Assembly: GCA_037178975.1 (NCBI GenBank)
Contig: JASJZH010000005.1
Coordinates: 620,001-684,000 of the forward strand
Direction of reading: 5' to 3'
Length of the DNA: 64,000 bases
Source of the DNA: Oscheius tipulae
Taxonomy: Eukaryota > Nematoda > Chromadorea > Rhabditida > Rhabditidae
Of the stretch, positions 22,836 to 34,953 are shown piece after piece. A program made the position numbers and the translations under genes. The notes beneath the pieces are model-generated. The model saw only the letters and a list, made by a program, of their open reading frames with translations. It was not told the DNA's origin and did not search any database. Positions within the stretch are counted from its first letter, which is position 1, and each line of letters begins with the position of its first letter.

Positions 22836-23718
22836 TCTACTTTGGTTTTTATTGAGGCATGATGTCCAATGAACAAACTTGTCATTATTTTTTGCCCCAA
22901 TCTCGTTGGACGTTTTAGCATCTATACCTCGTTCGCTATCCCTTGATATCCGTTTCAGTATTTCAGAACTTTCGCACCAGCTTCCCAACCCAAAGAATCA
23001 TTATAACTGCTTCCCATTGGAGAGACAGGTACTGGAAAGACTACCCTGATAAACAGTTTTGCCATTATTCACGGTATGCCACTCTGGACGAGACCATAGA
23101 AAATGGACCGGTAGCTCTGGCCGATGTTGGTTTCACTTACAGTGCTGCTATAAGTTGTTCTATATGTTTTACAAGAAGTTGCAGTGTATAAGAGGAAAGC
23201 CTGTCTACTTGAGGTGCTCGTCTAGTGATGCGAATAAAGATGTTGTGATGTATCTGGAGTGATTCATACTCAGGGCAGGTGGACAAAAGGGAATAGAAAC
23301 CGGGCAAAGTAAGAAGGAGTCTGGTTATAACTGTCATTGAGCCCCTTTAGGGGCGATAACAATACTTGAATAGAAAGTTGGGCTGGGGGATAGCAAATGG
23401 GTTCGAAAGATAGAATTGGTCTAAAGCTTTCGAAAGTAAGTGTGTTCAAGAAACAGGAAGTGGAGTCAAAGAGTGGGCAGTGGGTTTAACTGATCAACAG
23501 TGGTCTTTAGCATTGGTCTTACAGGAAAAATGAAAGGGTAGCTACGCCCTGAAGGGGCGGTGGCCTAACTTTTTAAATCCAATTTTGCTTTTTTTTAGCA
23601 AAACAAAACTTTTATAGTTTTTTAGAAACTAGCTTCTGTAATAAATACGACAGAGAGCTTTTATATAGTAGTTTCCAGAAAGCGCAAACAAACCAAGTAA
23701 AAACAGGGACAGACAAAT
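22836..23718. other. Intergenic
   Basis: No convincing gene. Two short self-complementary motifs occur (CCCCTTTAGGGG at about 23342 and CCCTGAAGGGG at about 23549). Confidence 0.4.
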
Positions 23719-25093
23719 TTAATACCACTGTTTCTGCAAATACATTTCATATGAAGTTATATCGGCTACCGAGGAGGAGAGACGTTGGAGCAGCTTGACT
23801 CGACTCTTCTTCTGGCGCTGAGTGATCCAGTGAAGGAGGTAGGGAGAGAGTACACAGTAGAGAGGGATTATCTGAAAGAGATGGTGTATCTCTCTGTCTC
23901 TCTGTCACTCGGTCTTCTTGGAACTCACATAGACGCCAGCATATGCTGCCCTGATGGTCATTTTTTCCGTGGTAAAGTCGACCAGCAACGGGATGGAAAA
24001 GTTTGCACAATTGAAGAAGGCGAATGTAATAACGTGGAATAACATCCAGGGGAGTAGCAAGTTCAAAGAGGCGAGATTCTCCGCGACTTGGTAGGCAGTG
24101 GTCACGTCAAAGATGAGTCTGCTTCTCTTCTTGTAGTTCACCAACCAGATGAGAAAGAAGCACAAAATGGCAGTGAGTTCAAGGGCCAGAGCAAAGTAAC
24201 TGGATAAGGTCACTCCCTCCTGGGTGTACTTGTTCACAGCGGAACAGTAGAGCTCTTCTCCGCTTAGAGGAGTGTTGTGTTGACTGTGGAAGATCATAAA
24301 AATGGAAGCAAGGATCTGAAAGCTGCCTCTGTCTCTCTGTCACTGTCTCTCCAAAACACACCGCCAAAATTGACAGATGAAATCCAAAATAAGATGTACA
24401 CTTCTCATAGCTTCCAACTCTTAAAGTGGCAATAGTCCTCTCAATCACGATGGCCACATTTATAGGCACGAAGCTCATCATGGCTATATTCATAGGCTGT
24501 CTCAGTAACAGACACATCTGCACCGGGACTATGACTTGACATCCCGAAGTTGATGTCAAGTACAGATAGAGATGAGTCCCCTGCAAAAGGACAGATTGTT
24601 TACCCAGAACCAAGGCTATCATTTCCGTGGGAATGAGAGAATTTTGGTGGAATCGAGACGTTCTCATGCGGAAATAGGGTAACAAAAAATAGATGGCGTG
24701 TAAACCGAACATACCTGTAGAAATATTGTGAAAATACTGTGGACTATGTTGGAGATCAGGGAAAAGGCCATGATTATCTGGAAATTTGTCGTGAGGGACA
24801 GAGAGACATGGAAACAGAGACAGATACAAAGACAGAGACTCACCTTCACATTCCTATGGAAATAGACCTTCCTGAATCCGCTGCCAAAGAACCAAAGATT
24901 CGTACAGATAGCAGCCAGACTGAACAGGATGTGACTGCCAATGACACCCTAAACCCCTCGAATGACTCCCAAAATTCAAAAACCTAACCTTGAACAGCCC
25001 GCTCTGAATGTAAAAGTTTCCCTCATCGCACAAGTTCATTCCCTCACTGTTGAAGACGTCTCTTGGATTGACGTCAGCAGCTACAAGATCCAT
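23719..25093 (-). CDS. Serpentine receptor, SRA/SRAB-like
   Basis: Six exons in transcript order: 25093-24984, 24919-24844, 24777-24715, 24580-24362, 24315-23929, 23871-23719, giving 335 aa. Seven hydrophobic segments are present. The motif ERTIATLRVGSYEK after the third helix is the ER..AT..YE pattern of nematode SRA and SRAB receptors. TTAYQVAENLASLNLLLP and the ending EMYLQKQWY also resemble that superfamily. Probably a chemoreceptor; ligand unknown. The first donor is the weakest point: AG|GTTTTTG at 24983 keeps phase, whereas the stronger-looking AAG|GTTAGG four bases earlier in the transcript does not. Confidence 0.8.
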
Positions 25094-27148
25094 TCTTTAG
25101 GACAAGTAGAGTAGAAAAAATACGAGGAGTGACGAGAGTGTCCCGATTCGGAATCAGGGAGTTGGACAGAGGAAGAAGGCGGGACGAGCCACCAACTACG
25201 GACCAAAGGTGGGAGGTCTGTTTCCGGAAGAGGACAAATGACAACAGACGGATTAGAATAAAGAGAGAAAATTGACGTCAAAGATCCGAGACAGGAATAG
25301 ATTCCAGATCAGGAAGCTCAAGAGGACAAGGAACATGTGTGAGACAGTATGAGTCAACGATCAGACTCTGGAGACGGGAACTGAACATATCGAGAGAGGA
25401 ACAGTGGGGCAGAGAATGAGTATGAGTAAGAGCGTGGACCCGAATCGAAAGGGACAGTAACAGTGAGTTGAATCTTCCGAACTGCTACCAAGAAGTTTAA
25501 ATTCAACCTGTGACTGTGGAACAGCTCAAAAAACTTTGAGAATGAGAGAGTCAATTGACTTCTCCAAAAGACGAGACAACATTCGAAACGCTAATTACTA
25601 CTGTGGGAAACAGAGGCAATATCCAATACAGCTAGTCAGCAGATCAGGCGCCCAGAATGTAGCAGCTGTCTGTTGATAGAGTACGAGGACAGCCAAAATG
25701 TTCTGTCTCTCTTTCTCTCTTCGCCATAGGGAATCAGTCAGTCGTGTGATTCGGCAGTAACACATCGTCCTGTTCAGAATAGGTTGTCTCTAATTGCCAT
25801 GAAAAGTTTTGTTCTGCTGTTCAAATAAAAAACTGCAAGTTACAAAACATTCAAAACAGAATCTAGATGTGCTACCCAAGCAGTCTCGACAATCTCACCC
25901 CTGATAGAAGGTCGTCTCGTCTATCGGATGAATTTAAAAGAAGAACACGACTCTGGGATCAATAGAAGCGACCTCACCGTTAGCTATTCGAATAGTTCGT
26001 TTGCTCTTCCCTTTAGATAGAGAATCAGGAACAGAGACAGGGACGGAGACATAGACATAGACAGAGAGACAAGCAAACTTCCAGAATCACTCGAGTCTGT
26101 CGTCGAACCCTGTCCAATGTCCCCGTCGATTCGCCGTGACTCAAAACTGGCCGAGCGTCATGCCTCTGAAGCACGCTGTCCATGTGGCCTTTGATGCTGA
26201 ACCCTTTCGACATCTCCTACAGCGTGTACAGTCTGGTTAGGACGACGAACTGCTTCGGTCTGGAGGCTCTGACCTTCGTCGACACCCCTGCTCCAACAGC
26301 TCAGTCTCCGGGTTTCGTTCTGGACCATCTCCTTCCGCTACGAGCTCGACGTCATCGGCTACAGCAGCCGTCACAGCCCATCCTCTGAACGCTACAGTAC
26401 CGTGGCGAGATTCTCATCCTCAGCTCGAGCAACGTCGTCACGCGCGGCTACGGCAAGCACGTGATGCGAGCCGTGGAACAGTGGCTCGTGAGCTACTACC
26501 AGAACTGGGCGCCTGAGAGGAAATCTAGAAGGAACGCTCAATGGAATAAATGTTGAAAATGCTTGATTAAGCTTCATGTTTACGTCCAGTCCCCAATACC
26601 GGGAACTTGCACAAAAATAGGCAGGAGATTAGAAAAATGCCGGGATGTGTACTCAAAGACAGTATGCTCAATGAGATACTGTTCTTCTTGTCTAGGACTG
26701 TTTAATGTTCAGAGACACTCGACTCTCGGCTACTGTTCCTATTTTACCTAGCCAGTTCACTTGAATCTAGCTTTCTGTTTTGAACTGTACTGACTCTCGA
26801 ATGATCTCCACCTCGGTAGCTTGTCTAGGACATTCTTTACACTGTCTGTCAGAAATCCTGTACTCTTGTCTCCCACTCCATCTACTGTCTTTTTTATTCT
26901 GTCAAGTTCAGTGTCTTGGTTCATGACCATTCTCTGAACATTGTCTCCCCTGTATTTTTCTGTCGTTCTCCATGTCCCTCCTACATTATGCCCCTGCCTC
27001 TGTCTATATCTCTGTTTCTGTCACTGTCCCTATATTTTCCTTGTCTCTGTCTCACCCACTTTCTCTCACTCACTCACTCTTTCCCTTTTCTCCAAAAGTG
27101 ACCGTAAAACTTTATAAAATCACAGAAAGCGTACAAACACTCGTCTAC
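25094..27148. other. Intergenic, mostly empty
   Basis: About 2 kb with no complete gene. Contains the decayed coding-like fragment at 26170-26556 and a CT-rich simple repeat at 27000-27095. Confidence 0.5.
26170..26556 (+). pseudogene. Decayed coding-like fragment
   Basis: Codon-like composition and plausible protein stretches appear in changing frames: RVSFWTISFRYELDVIGYSS in one frame, then VTRGYGKHVMRAVEQWLVS in another up to the TGA at about 26554. No splice sites join them. Probably an old gene remnant; family not recognised. Confidence 0.3.
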
Positions 27149-27943
27149 TTATGCCAGTGCCTCTTCCCCGAACTTCTTGACATGGACATCGTTCTTGTGC
27201 GGCAGACAGGTCTCATTGTGAACGTAGGAATCACACGGATAGCACCAGACGGACAGATCGGCCAGGCTTAGAGCCATCGGATGCTCTGGGCTGGCATGTT
27301 CTACGGCGTGTCCGTGTACGTGGCGACCGCAATTGGCCTTAAATTTTTGGGGGTAAAATTAGAAAAAAAGGGGTGCCTGGAAGCAGGCGAGACAGATCCA
27401 GACCTCGGCTCCTATTTCACAGACTGAACAGACGGCATTGGGATCGATTCCAGTGGCTGGGAGCGGGGAGACCTAAAAATATATAAATTTGACCGCCAGT
27501 TTCAAGTTTCGGAACTTTTTTGTGCAAAAAGCAGATTTCCTTCGGAGCCTAGTGATCTGACAGTCTAGAAGCCTCAGGTTCGACTCCTTCCCATAGTAAA
27601 CATCATTATTTATATTATTTTTACTTCCTTTTCATAAAAAAAAACTCTAAAATGGCAGTTTTTTCATGGCCTAGTGGCCTAAGGCGCTCTTACCACCCAG
27701 TCGTACCTGGTTCGACTCCTCTCACTAACAAAGCTTTTTCTCACGTTTCTAGCCTGTTAAGGAACGGTGTTAACTGGCCTGAACAGACTATAGCCTCATT
27801 TTTTCCATTTTAACAACTTTTTCCACAAAAAAGATTTCAACCTTTTCAAGATGCGGACAGCTGCTGAGCGGGACGACCGCGTGTAAAGCTCCGAAAAGGG
27901 CCTCCTCTTCTAGATCGGCTGTCGACGATGACGGTTCCGCCAT
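27149..27943 (-). CDS. Stand-alone HDAC6-type ZnF-UBP protein
   Basis: Three exons in transcript order (27943-27842, 27472-27377, 27337-27149) encode 128 aa. Nearly the whole protein is a UBP-type zinc finger, which binds the free C-terminal Gly-Gly of ubiquitin. Ligand pattern: SSCPHLEK, CSVCEIGAEVWICLACFQ, then CGRHVHGHAVEH, then WCYPCDSYVH. The ending KKFGEEALA and the LSLADLSVWCY stretch match the C-terminal finger of HDAC6 most closely, but no deacetylase domain is present. The second intron (27376-27338) has a GC donor (CAG|GCACCC) and AG acceptor; no GT lies nearby. The first intron carries two tRNA-like remnants. Confidence 0.88.
27536..27600 (+). repeat. tRNA-like remnant
   Basis: GGAGCCTAGTGATCTGACAG followed by AGGTTCGACTCC: A-box- and B-box-like segments at tRNA spacing, without a foldable cloverleaf. 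In the first intron of the ZnF-UBP gene, opposite strand. Confidence 0.4.
27660..27729 (+). repeat. tRNA-like remnant
   Basis: ATGGCCTAGTGGCCTAAGGC (A-box region) and CTGGTTCGACTCCT (B box) at tRNA-like spacing. Same intron and orientation as the copy at 27536. Confidence 0.45.
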
Positions 27944-28093
27944 TCTATTATTTTAAATACCTTGAAATTGGTCTTAAAAGGTGGGTATATTAATAAGGAA
28001 TGTAAGGTTCGAAAAACGTGCTTTAACGTACCAAAAAATGGCTAAATGACATGATTTATGAATATAAAAAAGCACTGAATATATAATCAACGT

Positions 28094-31000
28094 CTAGGTT
28101 GGAATGGTGACCTGTTCGGCGGCCCATTTAAGAATCTCGTCCGTCTTCTTCCTCCAATTACGGACGTCCTTGGTTAGGGCTGTCCACATCTCGCCGTGGC
28201 GCGGCTCCGCATCGCAGCACTTCTTGACGACTTTTTCTTGATCTTCCTGGAAAAAGATGGGGGTTTTTTGGTGAACAAAAAGTTATATTCGCAGCCATGA
28301 GATGGTATTTTGATCGGAAAACTGTAGTATTCCAGCCAGATAACTGTAGCAATACAATTTTAGCTAGTACACTTGGATTTCAGTACGAAATAAAAAAAAT
28401 TACGATATTGACCGCACAAATAGGCACCGATTCTGACAAATAAATTCAGCTTTAAGACAGATCGACTGTTAGGAGAGGAAGCAGTACGATGTGGTATGCA
28501 TAGAAATGCTATATCGTATCATGATAGCTTGTGAAACATAGCGCGATCTTTTTTTTAGGATAACAGACCTTTTTGAGTCGCAAAACTTCAGCAATCTCCA
28601 CAGGCTATAATAACACTATTTTGTCTTTAAAAATAGTCAAATTTTCTAGACCGTAACAGGTATTTTGTCGGGGGGAAAACTTCAGAAAGCTTGTGAGCGG
28701 AACTGTTAGCCGAAACAGCTCGATTTTTGGCAATTTGTATGCCTAGTTTTTCGAGTCAACAAAATTATAACATCTGCGATCTTGTTAGAATAATAAAAAT
28801 TACAAGTTTAACGCAGGTCAAGACTCGCAAAACAGCCTTTTCTTCAAGAAAAAAAAGTTAGAGGAACCTAAAGCCTAAAGGAATGTGACGATGACGAGTT
28901 TCAAACCCCAATTTCTCGGGGGTGAAAATCAAACAAACCTCAGTCCCATGAACCAGTTCAAACTTGTAAAACTGAGCCCAGGCATCTCCGAGATCGTTGT
29001 CCACATTCACGGCACGATTCAGCCATTCTCGCGCCTTCTTTACCTGAAAATTGTGGATTTTTCGGGGCTAAAAATACCAAAAACTCACTTTTCTCTCCGC
29101 CCAGAAGAGCCTAGCTGCGGCTACCAGCACATAGGGATTATGCTCGCATTTTTTCAGAGCATCGACGGATTTGGCTCTACGGCCGTGTCGTTCCTCCATC
29201 CAGATGGCCTCGGCCCATAGACGACCCGAATTTTCACATTCCTGAAGCGCTCGGGCTAGTTTTTCCGCCGCGAGCTCAGGCAAATTAAGTCGTTTTTCAA
29301 GGCGGATTGAAGCCATCCAGAGGTCTTCGTTCTTCGGATTGCGAAGACGAGCCTTCTCCAGATCAGAGCGGGCCTTGGTCGGATTGCCTTGGTTCTCCTC
29401 GAGACGACTGAGAAGAATCCATAGGGGTATAGCGCCCTGGCAGCGACGGACCTGGAAATTTAGGGCATGGTTACATAGAAAAAGTTAACCACTCTGACTT
29501 TGCGAAAATTGATCATTCTTACCCCCAAAAGGTGGCTCAGGCGACGTCAAAAACTTTTGCCAATCCTAGGAACCCGCCATGTTTTGTTTCGTAGTTGGAG
29601 TGCTAATCGACTGCACCATTCTGACAAACTACGGTATGATACGCAAATAGGAAGAAGTTCAAACTATAGCTAAAAATGTAATAGAATAGAACCTACCCCC
29701 TGAGTATACCACTGTCGGGCCTCCTCCGCATTGAATTGCTGCTCGCAGATCTGTCCGAGCATCATATAGAGCTTAGCAAAGTCCGGATAGTTCTCTAGGC
29801 CCTCCTTGCAGAGCTTCTTTGCCTCGTCCAGATTATCAAGACACCATTCAAGATGGGCGCTCTTCATCCAAAGACGCGAGGAGGGCGCCGTCCTTCGAGC
29901 CTTTTCCAGCAGCTTGCGGGCCCTCTGGAACTCGTTATTCTCGCTCTCTAGCTTGACAGCAGCCATCCAGATGCCCTCGCTGTTGGGATTGTGCTCGAAG
30001 GCCTCCTTGAGAATCTGACGGGCTTGCGTCACGTCACCATTGAGCCAGCGCGATTTGGCGTGCATGAGCCAGAGAACTTCGGCCCGCGGGACGGCCTGGG
30101 TGGCCCGCTCGAGTAGACTCTCGTATTCTTGGCTGAAAGTTAAGGGTTTTTGGTATTTTTTTTATCAACAGAAATGAGGACAATGATCTATTTTAAGCAT
30201 GTGGCCAGGGTAATTCGAGCAACGAAGATGGCTATGACCCTTTTGGGACTAACGTACATTGTAAACCGGTCATCTTCCTACCTCGGGATCCTTTCCCAAA
30301 ACTTTTCCATCTCAAAACGGTCTCTAAATAGTCTCAAAGTAGCGGTTGTGACCGCAAATGCTGTCTAGCTGCGGTGGTTGTGGCCTCGCAAAGAACCCTT
30401 AAAAAAATTTAGTGAGACAGTTGGTGTATCTTTGCGGCTCTCTTACTACTTTTGCCATGTCTAGAATCTTACTTTCCGTACAAGATCTTTTAGTTTAAAA
30501 AAAACAAAGACTTACACAGTTCCATGGCTCTTCTCGAAATGCGCTGCGGCGAGCCAGATGCTCCGCTTGGACAGATGCTGCAGAGCGTGGCCGTAGACAG
30601 CCCGAGCACAGGCCACGGCCCCATTCTTCTCGAACTGCTCCGCGTCTTCCATCCACGTGTCCTTGCGATCCTCGTCCTCAACGCCGTAGCTGATCACGTG
30701 GCGACTTAAATTTGGGTTTTTTTATCCGAAAAGTAAAAAAAACTGACATGATAGACTGGCAGGTTAGTGGACAGCCGGCCTTCTCGCAGTCCTGGGCATC
30801 CTTGAGCCACTGGTCGCGGTTCATTTCGACGCCGTTGGCTCTTAGGGAGGTGATGGACTTGCTGATAATCTTATCCACGGTGTCACTCTGGCCGCGCGTT
30901 TCTTCGAGCTTCGCGGCAGAGAGCCAGATTTGTCTGTCGGTCGGAATATGCTCACGGGCCTTGTTAAGAACCTAGAAATCGACATTTATATGAGGTTCCA

Positions 31001-34000
31001 TGACATCTATTTTGGTAAAATATTAGGTAGTAGTTAAACAGGCGCCCCGGTTCGATTTTACGCGAAATTGCGTACGACGTACACAAAACTATGGCTTGGC
31101 GCGAATTAACTTTTTTTTTCGTTTTTCGTCGTTTTACCCATTTCTCGACTTTTTTCTTACATTTTCTGTCTGTTTATAGTGCTGTTCGACTTCTTTCAAC
31201 GTACCGCACCTTGGAATCAACAAAAAGCTATCATTTGATGAAAATATTGCCTAAAAAAAGGGAAATTTCTAATAAAACTTCGGTGCGGTACGTTGAAAGA
31301 AGTCGAACAGCACTATAAACAGACAGAAAATGTAAGAAAAAAGTCGAGAAATGGGTAAAACGACGAAAAACGAAAAAAAAAGTTAATTCGCGCCAAGCCA
31401 TAGTTTTGCGTACGTCTTACGCAATTTCGCGTAAAATCGAACCGGGGCGCCTGTTTAACTACTACCAAATATTATAACTTTTGGCCTGTTCGACACCGTT
31501 TTTAAAAATCTGCTCACTGGAAGGATTAGAACCAGGATCATTCCAGTACATTCCTCTACAAATCCATAAAAACATTTGGGCAATTTCAATTTTTTGACGG
31601 AGCTGTGGTTAAAGAATCGGTCAAATTGGATGTTGTAGCGAACACAAATGACTCGTTTGAACATGGACAAAGCCTTCAAAAGTTGAAAAATCGGATTGAA
31701 GACTGATTCAAAAGGTTTTTTTAATTCTCCTGGCGGGAAAAAGTATATAAAAACGAACCTTTCTAGCATTCTCATACGTCTCCAGTCGGGCCAGAGCCAA
31801 CCACAGCTCCGTTGATGTGCTGCAGCATTCCACAGCTCGCGTGAGCAGAATTCTCGCATCTTCCGGCTCCTCGAGCTCGACGGCAGCCTTCCAGAGCCTG
31901 ACTGAGGTCGGAATCTGTTCCAGGGCCTTGCGGAAGACCTTCTTCTTGGCCTTGAGATCGACCTCAATGTCGGCGGCCTTGAGCCAAATGCGCACGCTGT
32001 GCGGCAGGTGCCTGGTGGCTTCGTAGACGATGTTCTTGGACTGATCCGGGGGGTGGAGACGCACCGATTCGAGCCAGATGTCCTCGCTCTTCTTGTTGTT
32101 GTCACAGCCCTCCATGATGAGATTCCGAGCTACCTGAAAAAAGGTTCCTTTACGAGAATATCAGGGATATGAGGGGCTTTGCATGTCAAGAGAGCCTCTA
32201 AATCAGTGGTCAACTGGACCTGAACGTTCAAAAACTGTTTGCGAGCCCCTTTTACATCTTAATTTTTCGAAATAAATGACTGTAACTGGGAGAGGACATT
32301 TGAGTTCTTGGCGTTGAATAATCCTCTAAACTCTTCTAGACCAAAATAGTTTTTCTGATCATATAGGGCTCACCGACTTTGAAAATGCTCAGTGATCCTC
32401 GAAACTAAAATATTCGAAGAGAAAGCAGCAGAGGGTAAAAAAAGGACTTAAAATCAGTCGGCTGCCAAATTTACATGTTTCTAAGAGTCGTTTTTCCTAC
32501 TTGTTGTGAACAAAAGTTATAGACCTAATTTCACATCAAAACTTCATTTTTGAACATGTTCGTCAATCAGCCTATAAATTTGTGCAAATCCTAGGCATAA
32601 ATTGTACATTTTGTGCCCATTTGAGCCACTTAATCTCACCTGCAACTTTCCGACGACCTCTTCCAGTCTCGCGCTGGCTATCCAAGCCGGTGGATGCTTC
32701 GGATTCGTCTCTCTGACAGACTTGAGCAGCGTTCTGGCCTTTTTGACGTCATTGATGTCTCCACCGTACTGCGGAATCATCGAGTTCAGGTCGGTGAGGT
32801 AGCCTTTGGGATCGACGACAGTCTGGCCGGTGACAGAGTCCGAGACCTGATTCAGCTTGATGTCCATGATCTTGCTCTTGGCTTGGCCGATTCGGGTTAG
32901 GTCGAGATTAGTATTGGTGCCGGACTGGGTCCCGGTCTTCCAGCCTGGAGTCATGAGACCGCCTGAAAACGCGGCAGGGTTAGGATAACGGGAAAACGTA
33001 TAATTTTCATCACTTTGAGCGAGTTTCGACAAAAAGTTGAATGTTTATCAGCAGATACCTACAAGTTTGACTGTGTCCCTTTTAGGGCTAAGGATCTTCT
33101 AAATCTTTAAACTTCTCGCTCTGCGGACCTTTCCCATGTCATTTTCTTCTCAACATACCGTAGAAGCTCTAATAGAAGCCCAGTGTACGTAAGCGAATAC
33201 GTAATTGCGTACAGAGTTCATAGGGCTGAAGATCGCATTTTTGAGTCTTCTGATGTTCTGCAAAGTTGTAGCCCGTGAACTGTACAATAACTCTGCAAAA
33301 CATCGAAAAGCTCAAAGATGCCGTCGTCGACCCGAAAAACGCGTATAAACAATTGCGTATTTACTTACGTAAGTATGCGTTTCTATCTTCACCGTAGCTT
33401 ATACAAAAAATTTGGCGGGGATCGAGCCCTGGCCGTCTGATTCGTAGTGGCGCCTCTTATCAATTCACCAACGTTTTCATAACATTTTGAAGATCGAACT
33501 CCTGGCCTTTCGCGTCCAAACTCTTAGTGTCTACAATCGGCCACACGCCGATAGCTTTAGATAGACAGACAGGCTTAGACAGAAAAAAACACAAGGAAAA
33601 CCTACCCAACGTGCTCTGCATTCCACCAAAAGTGCTCTGAAAGCCCCCGACAGTACTCTGATAGCCCATTGAGCTCATGAATCCGGACTGAACACGGGCA
33701 TCCAGAGTGGTCGAGTTGTTGCCATAGCCGGCGGCAGCGGCCAGAAGACTATCCGAGACGGGCGTGTAGCGCTCAGTCCTGGGATTTCGCTTGGCCTTGT
33801 TTCGAGCATCGCCCACTTCGGGGATCGAGAGCCATTCGTCCTCCGAGACCTGGAAAATGGCATTTTTTGGAGTTAGTAAATTTTGTTCAAAAATTTCGTG
33901 AACAAGTGTTTCGGTAGCCCATCGATCGCAACTATTCTTCACAGAATTTGGGAGTTTGTGACGTTACGGTAAGATCCAAACCGTAACCTTTGTTCACAAT

Positions 34001-34953
34001 TTTTCAAGTGAAAAACGACGCCCGCGTACTTTTGCTCACAAATACTGTGAAGAAAAGTTACCAGCCCCATTTTTTGCGTCGTATAGGCCTTTTGTCACTA
34101 TGCAAAACAGTTAAGGAACGGCGGGAGCGAGCTTCGCCGCATGGTTTAGACGGTAAGAGATTACGGATTAGGAAGAGTCGTGCTCGACTGCTAAAAGTTC
34201 ATGGGAGCGAACCCTCAGCGGTACTGTCCTATTTCTTTGCCCCAAACCTCCTCTAAGAGGCCACAAAGCTCAGTCGGTTAGTGTTACGCGGTTTGATTTC
34301 TCGCTCGTGGACATTTTTCAGAGCAAGATTCCAAAAGTAGTTATACGGTATCCGTTCGTAAGATTTCCCAGTCTAATCCTGGCCGTCAGATTCACAAAAT
34401 CTACCTCGGCAAGTTTCCTCTTAAGATCCGAGAACTCCTGCTGGATCTTGGGGCGTTCTTTGCGAAACTTCTCCAGCTCTTCCTTGTACTTCTTCTCACT
34501 AAAAAATGAATAAATTTGATGGAATTTAGACTCAAAACCCACCGATAATCCTTCCTCCTCTCATCAATTCGGCAGTCTACGTTGTTGTAGACCTCGTCAG
34601 CTTCCTCGTCGTCCTTATCGTAGGGGTCCCTGGAGAAGAGACAGCCTCCGTAGCCCTCAAACTCGTCGTAATTGTTATCATTCAGCTCGTCCGTGGGCTC
34701 ATCACGATCGCGATCTGGGAGTTTTTTGGACGGGGGTCCTGTGCCCTGCTCCGGCGCGTCGCCAGCCTCCTTGGCCGGTCCGATATCGGACCGGGTCGTG
34801 AATCCGGTGGCTCCTGGAAATATTCGGTCATTTTTAAGCGCAAAATTGTTAAAGACCTCGACCGATTCCGGGAACATAGCCGGCCGGGGCCGGCATGCCC
34901 ATGAAATGCTTCTTCGCCTTGTTCACAAGCGAGCCGGGGATTGTTGTAGCCAT
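28094..34953 (-). CDS. prpf6: Pre-mRNA processing factor 6 (U5 snRNP / tri-snRNP)
   Basis: Bridges U5 and U4/U6 snRNPs in the nucleus. Twelve exons in transcript order: 34953-34857, 34813-34543, 34498-34405, 33849-33606, 32962-32640, 32133-31759, 30971-30748, 30704-30516, 30132-29697, 29451-29089, 29043-28939, 28246-28094; all phases fit, 957 aa (human about 941). The N-terminal PRP1 region is clear ([66 protein letters not shown]), followed by HAT/TPR repeats ([49 protein letters not shown]-like). The ATG follows a CTTTTTCAG acceptor by 8 nt, a likely trans-splice site. Introns hold an inverted-repeat element and several tRNA-like remnants. Confidence 0.97.
29562..29622 (-). repeat. tRNA-like remnant
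   Basis: On the minus strand TGGTGCAGTCGATTAGCACT (A-box region) and GGCGGGTTCCTAGG (B-box-like) at tRNA spacing, within a prpf6 intron. Confidence 0.35.
31018..31474. mobile_element. Palindromic inverted-repeat element with 8-bp duplication
   Basis: The element proper (31026-31466, 441 bp) is an almost perfect palindrome: arms of about 185 bp (starting GGTAGTAGTTAAACAGG) around a ~70-bp centre. It is flanked by identical AAATATTA at 31018-31025 and 31467-31474, read as a target-site duplication. Eight bases suggest hAT or Merlin mobilisation. There is no coding region. It sits in a prpf6 intron. Confidence 0.85.
33408..33475 (-). repeat. tRNA-like remnant
   Basis: On the minus strand ACGTTGGTGAATTGATAAGA (A-box region) precedes GGGCTCGATCCCC (strong B box) at tRNA spacing. 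Within a prpf6 intron. Stems beyond the T arm are not convincing. Confidence 0.45.
34115..34215 (+). repeat. tRNA-like remnant
   Basis: ATGGTTTAGACGGTAAGAG resembles an A-box arm, and GGGAGCGAACCCTC resembles a T arm with a four-base-pair GGGA/CCCT-like stem. Spacing is slightly long. A second partial unit (AGCTCAGTCGGTTAGTG) lies at 34267. Within a prpf6 intron. Confidence 0.35.

Noticed and set aside
23039-23191. BIR-like (IAP) domain in a plus-strand frame (VALADVGFTYSAA)
   Set aside because: Only the central glycine-phenylalanine part is reminiscent; the zinc-ligand spacing does not fit.
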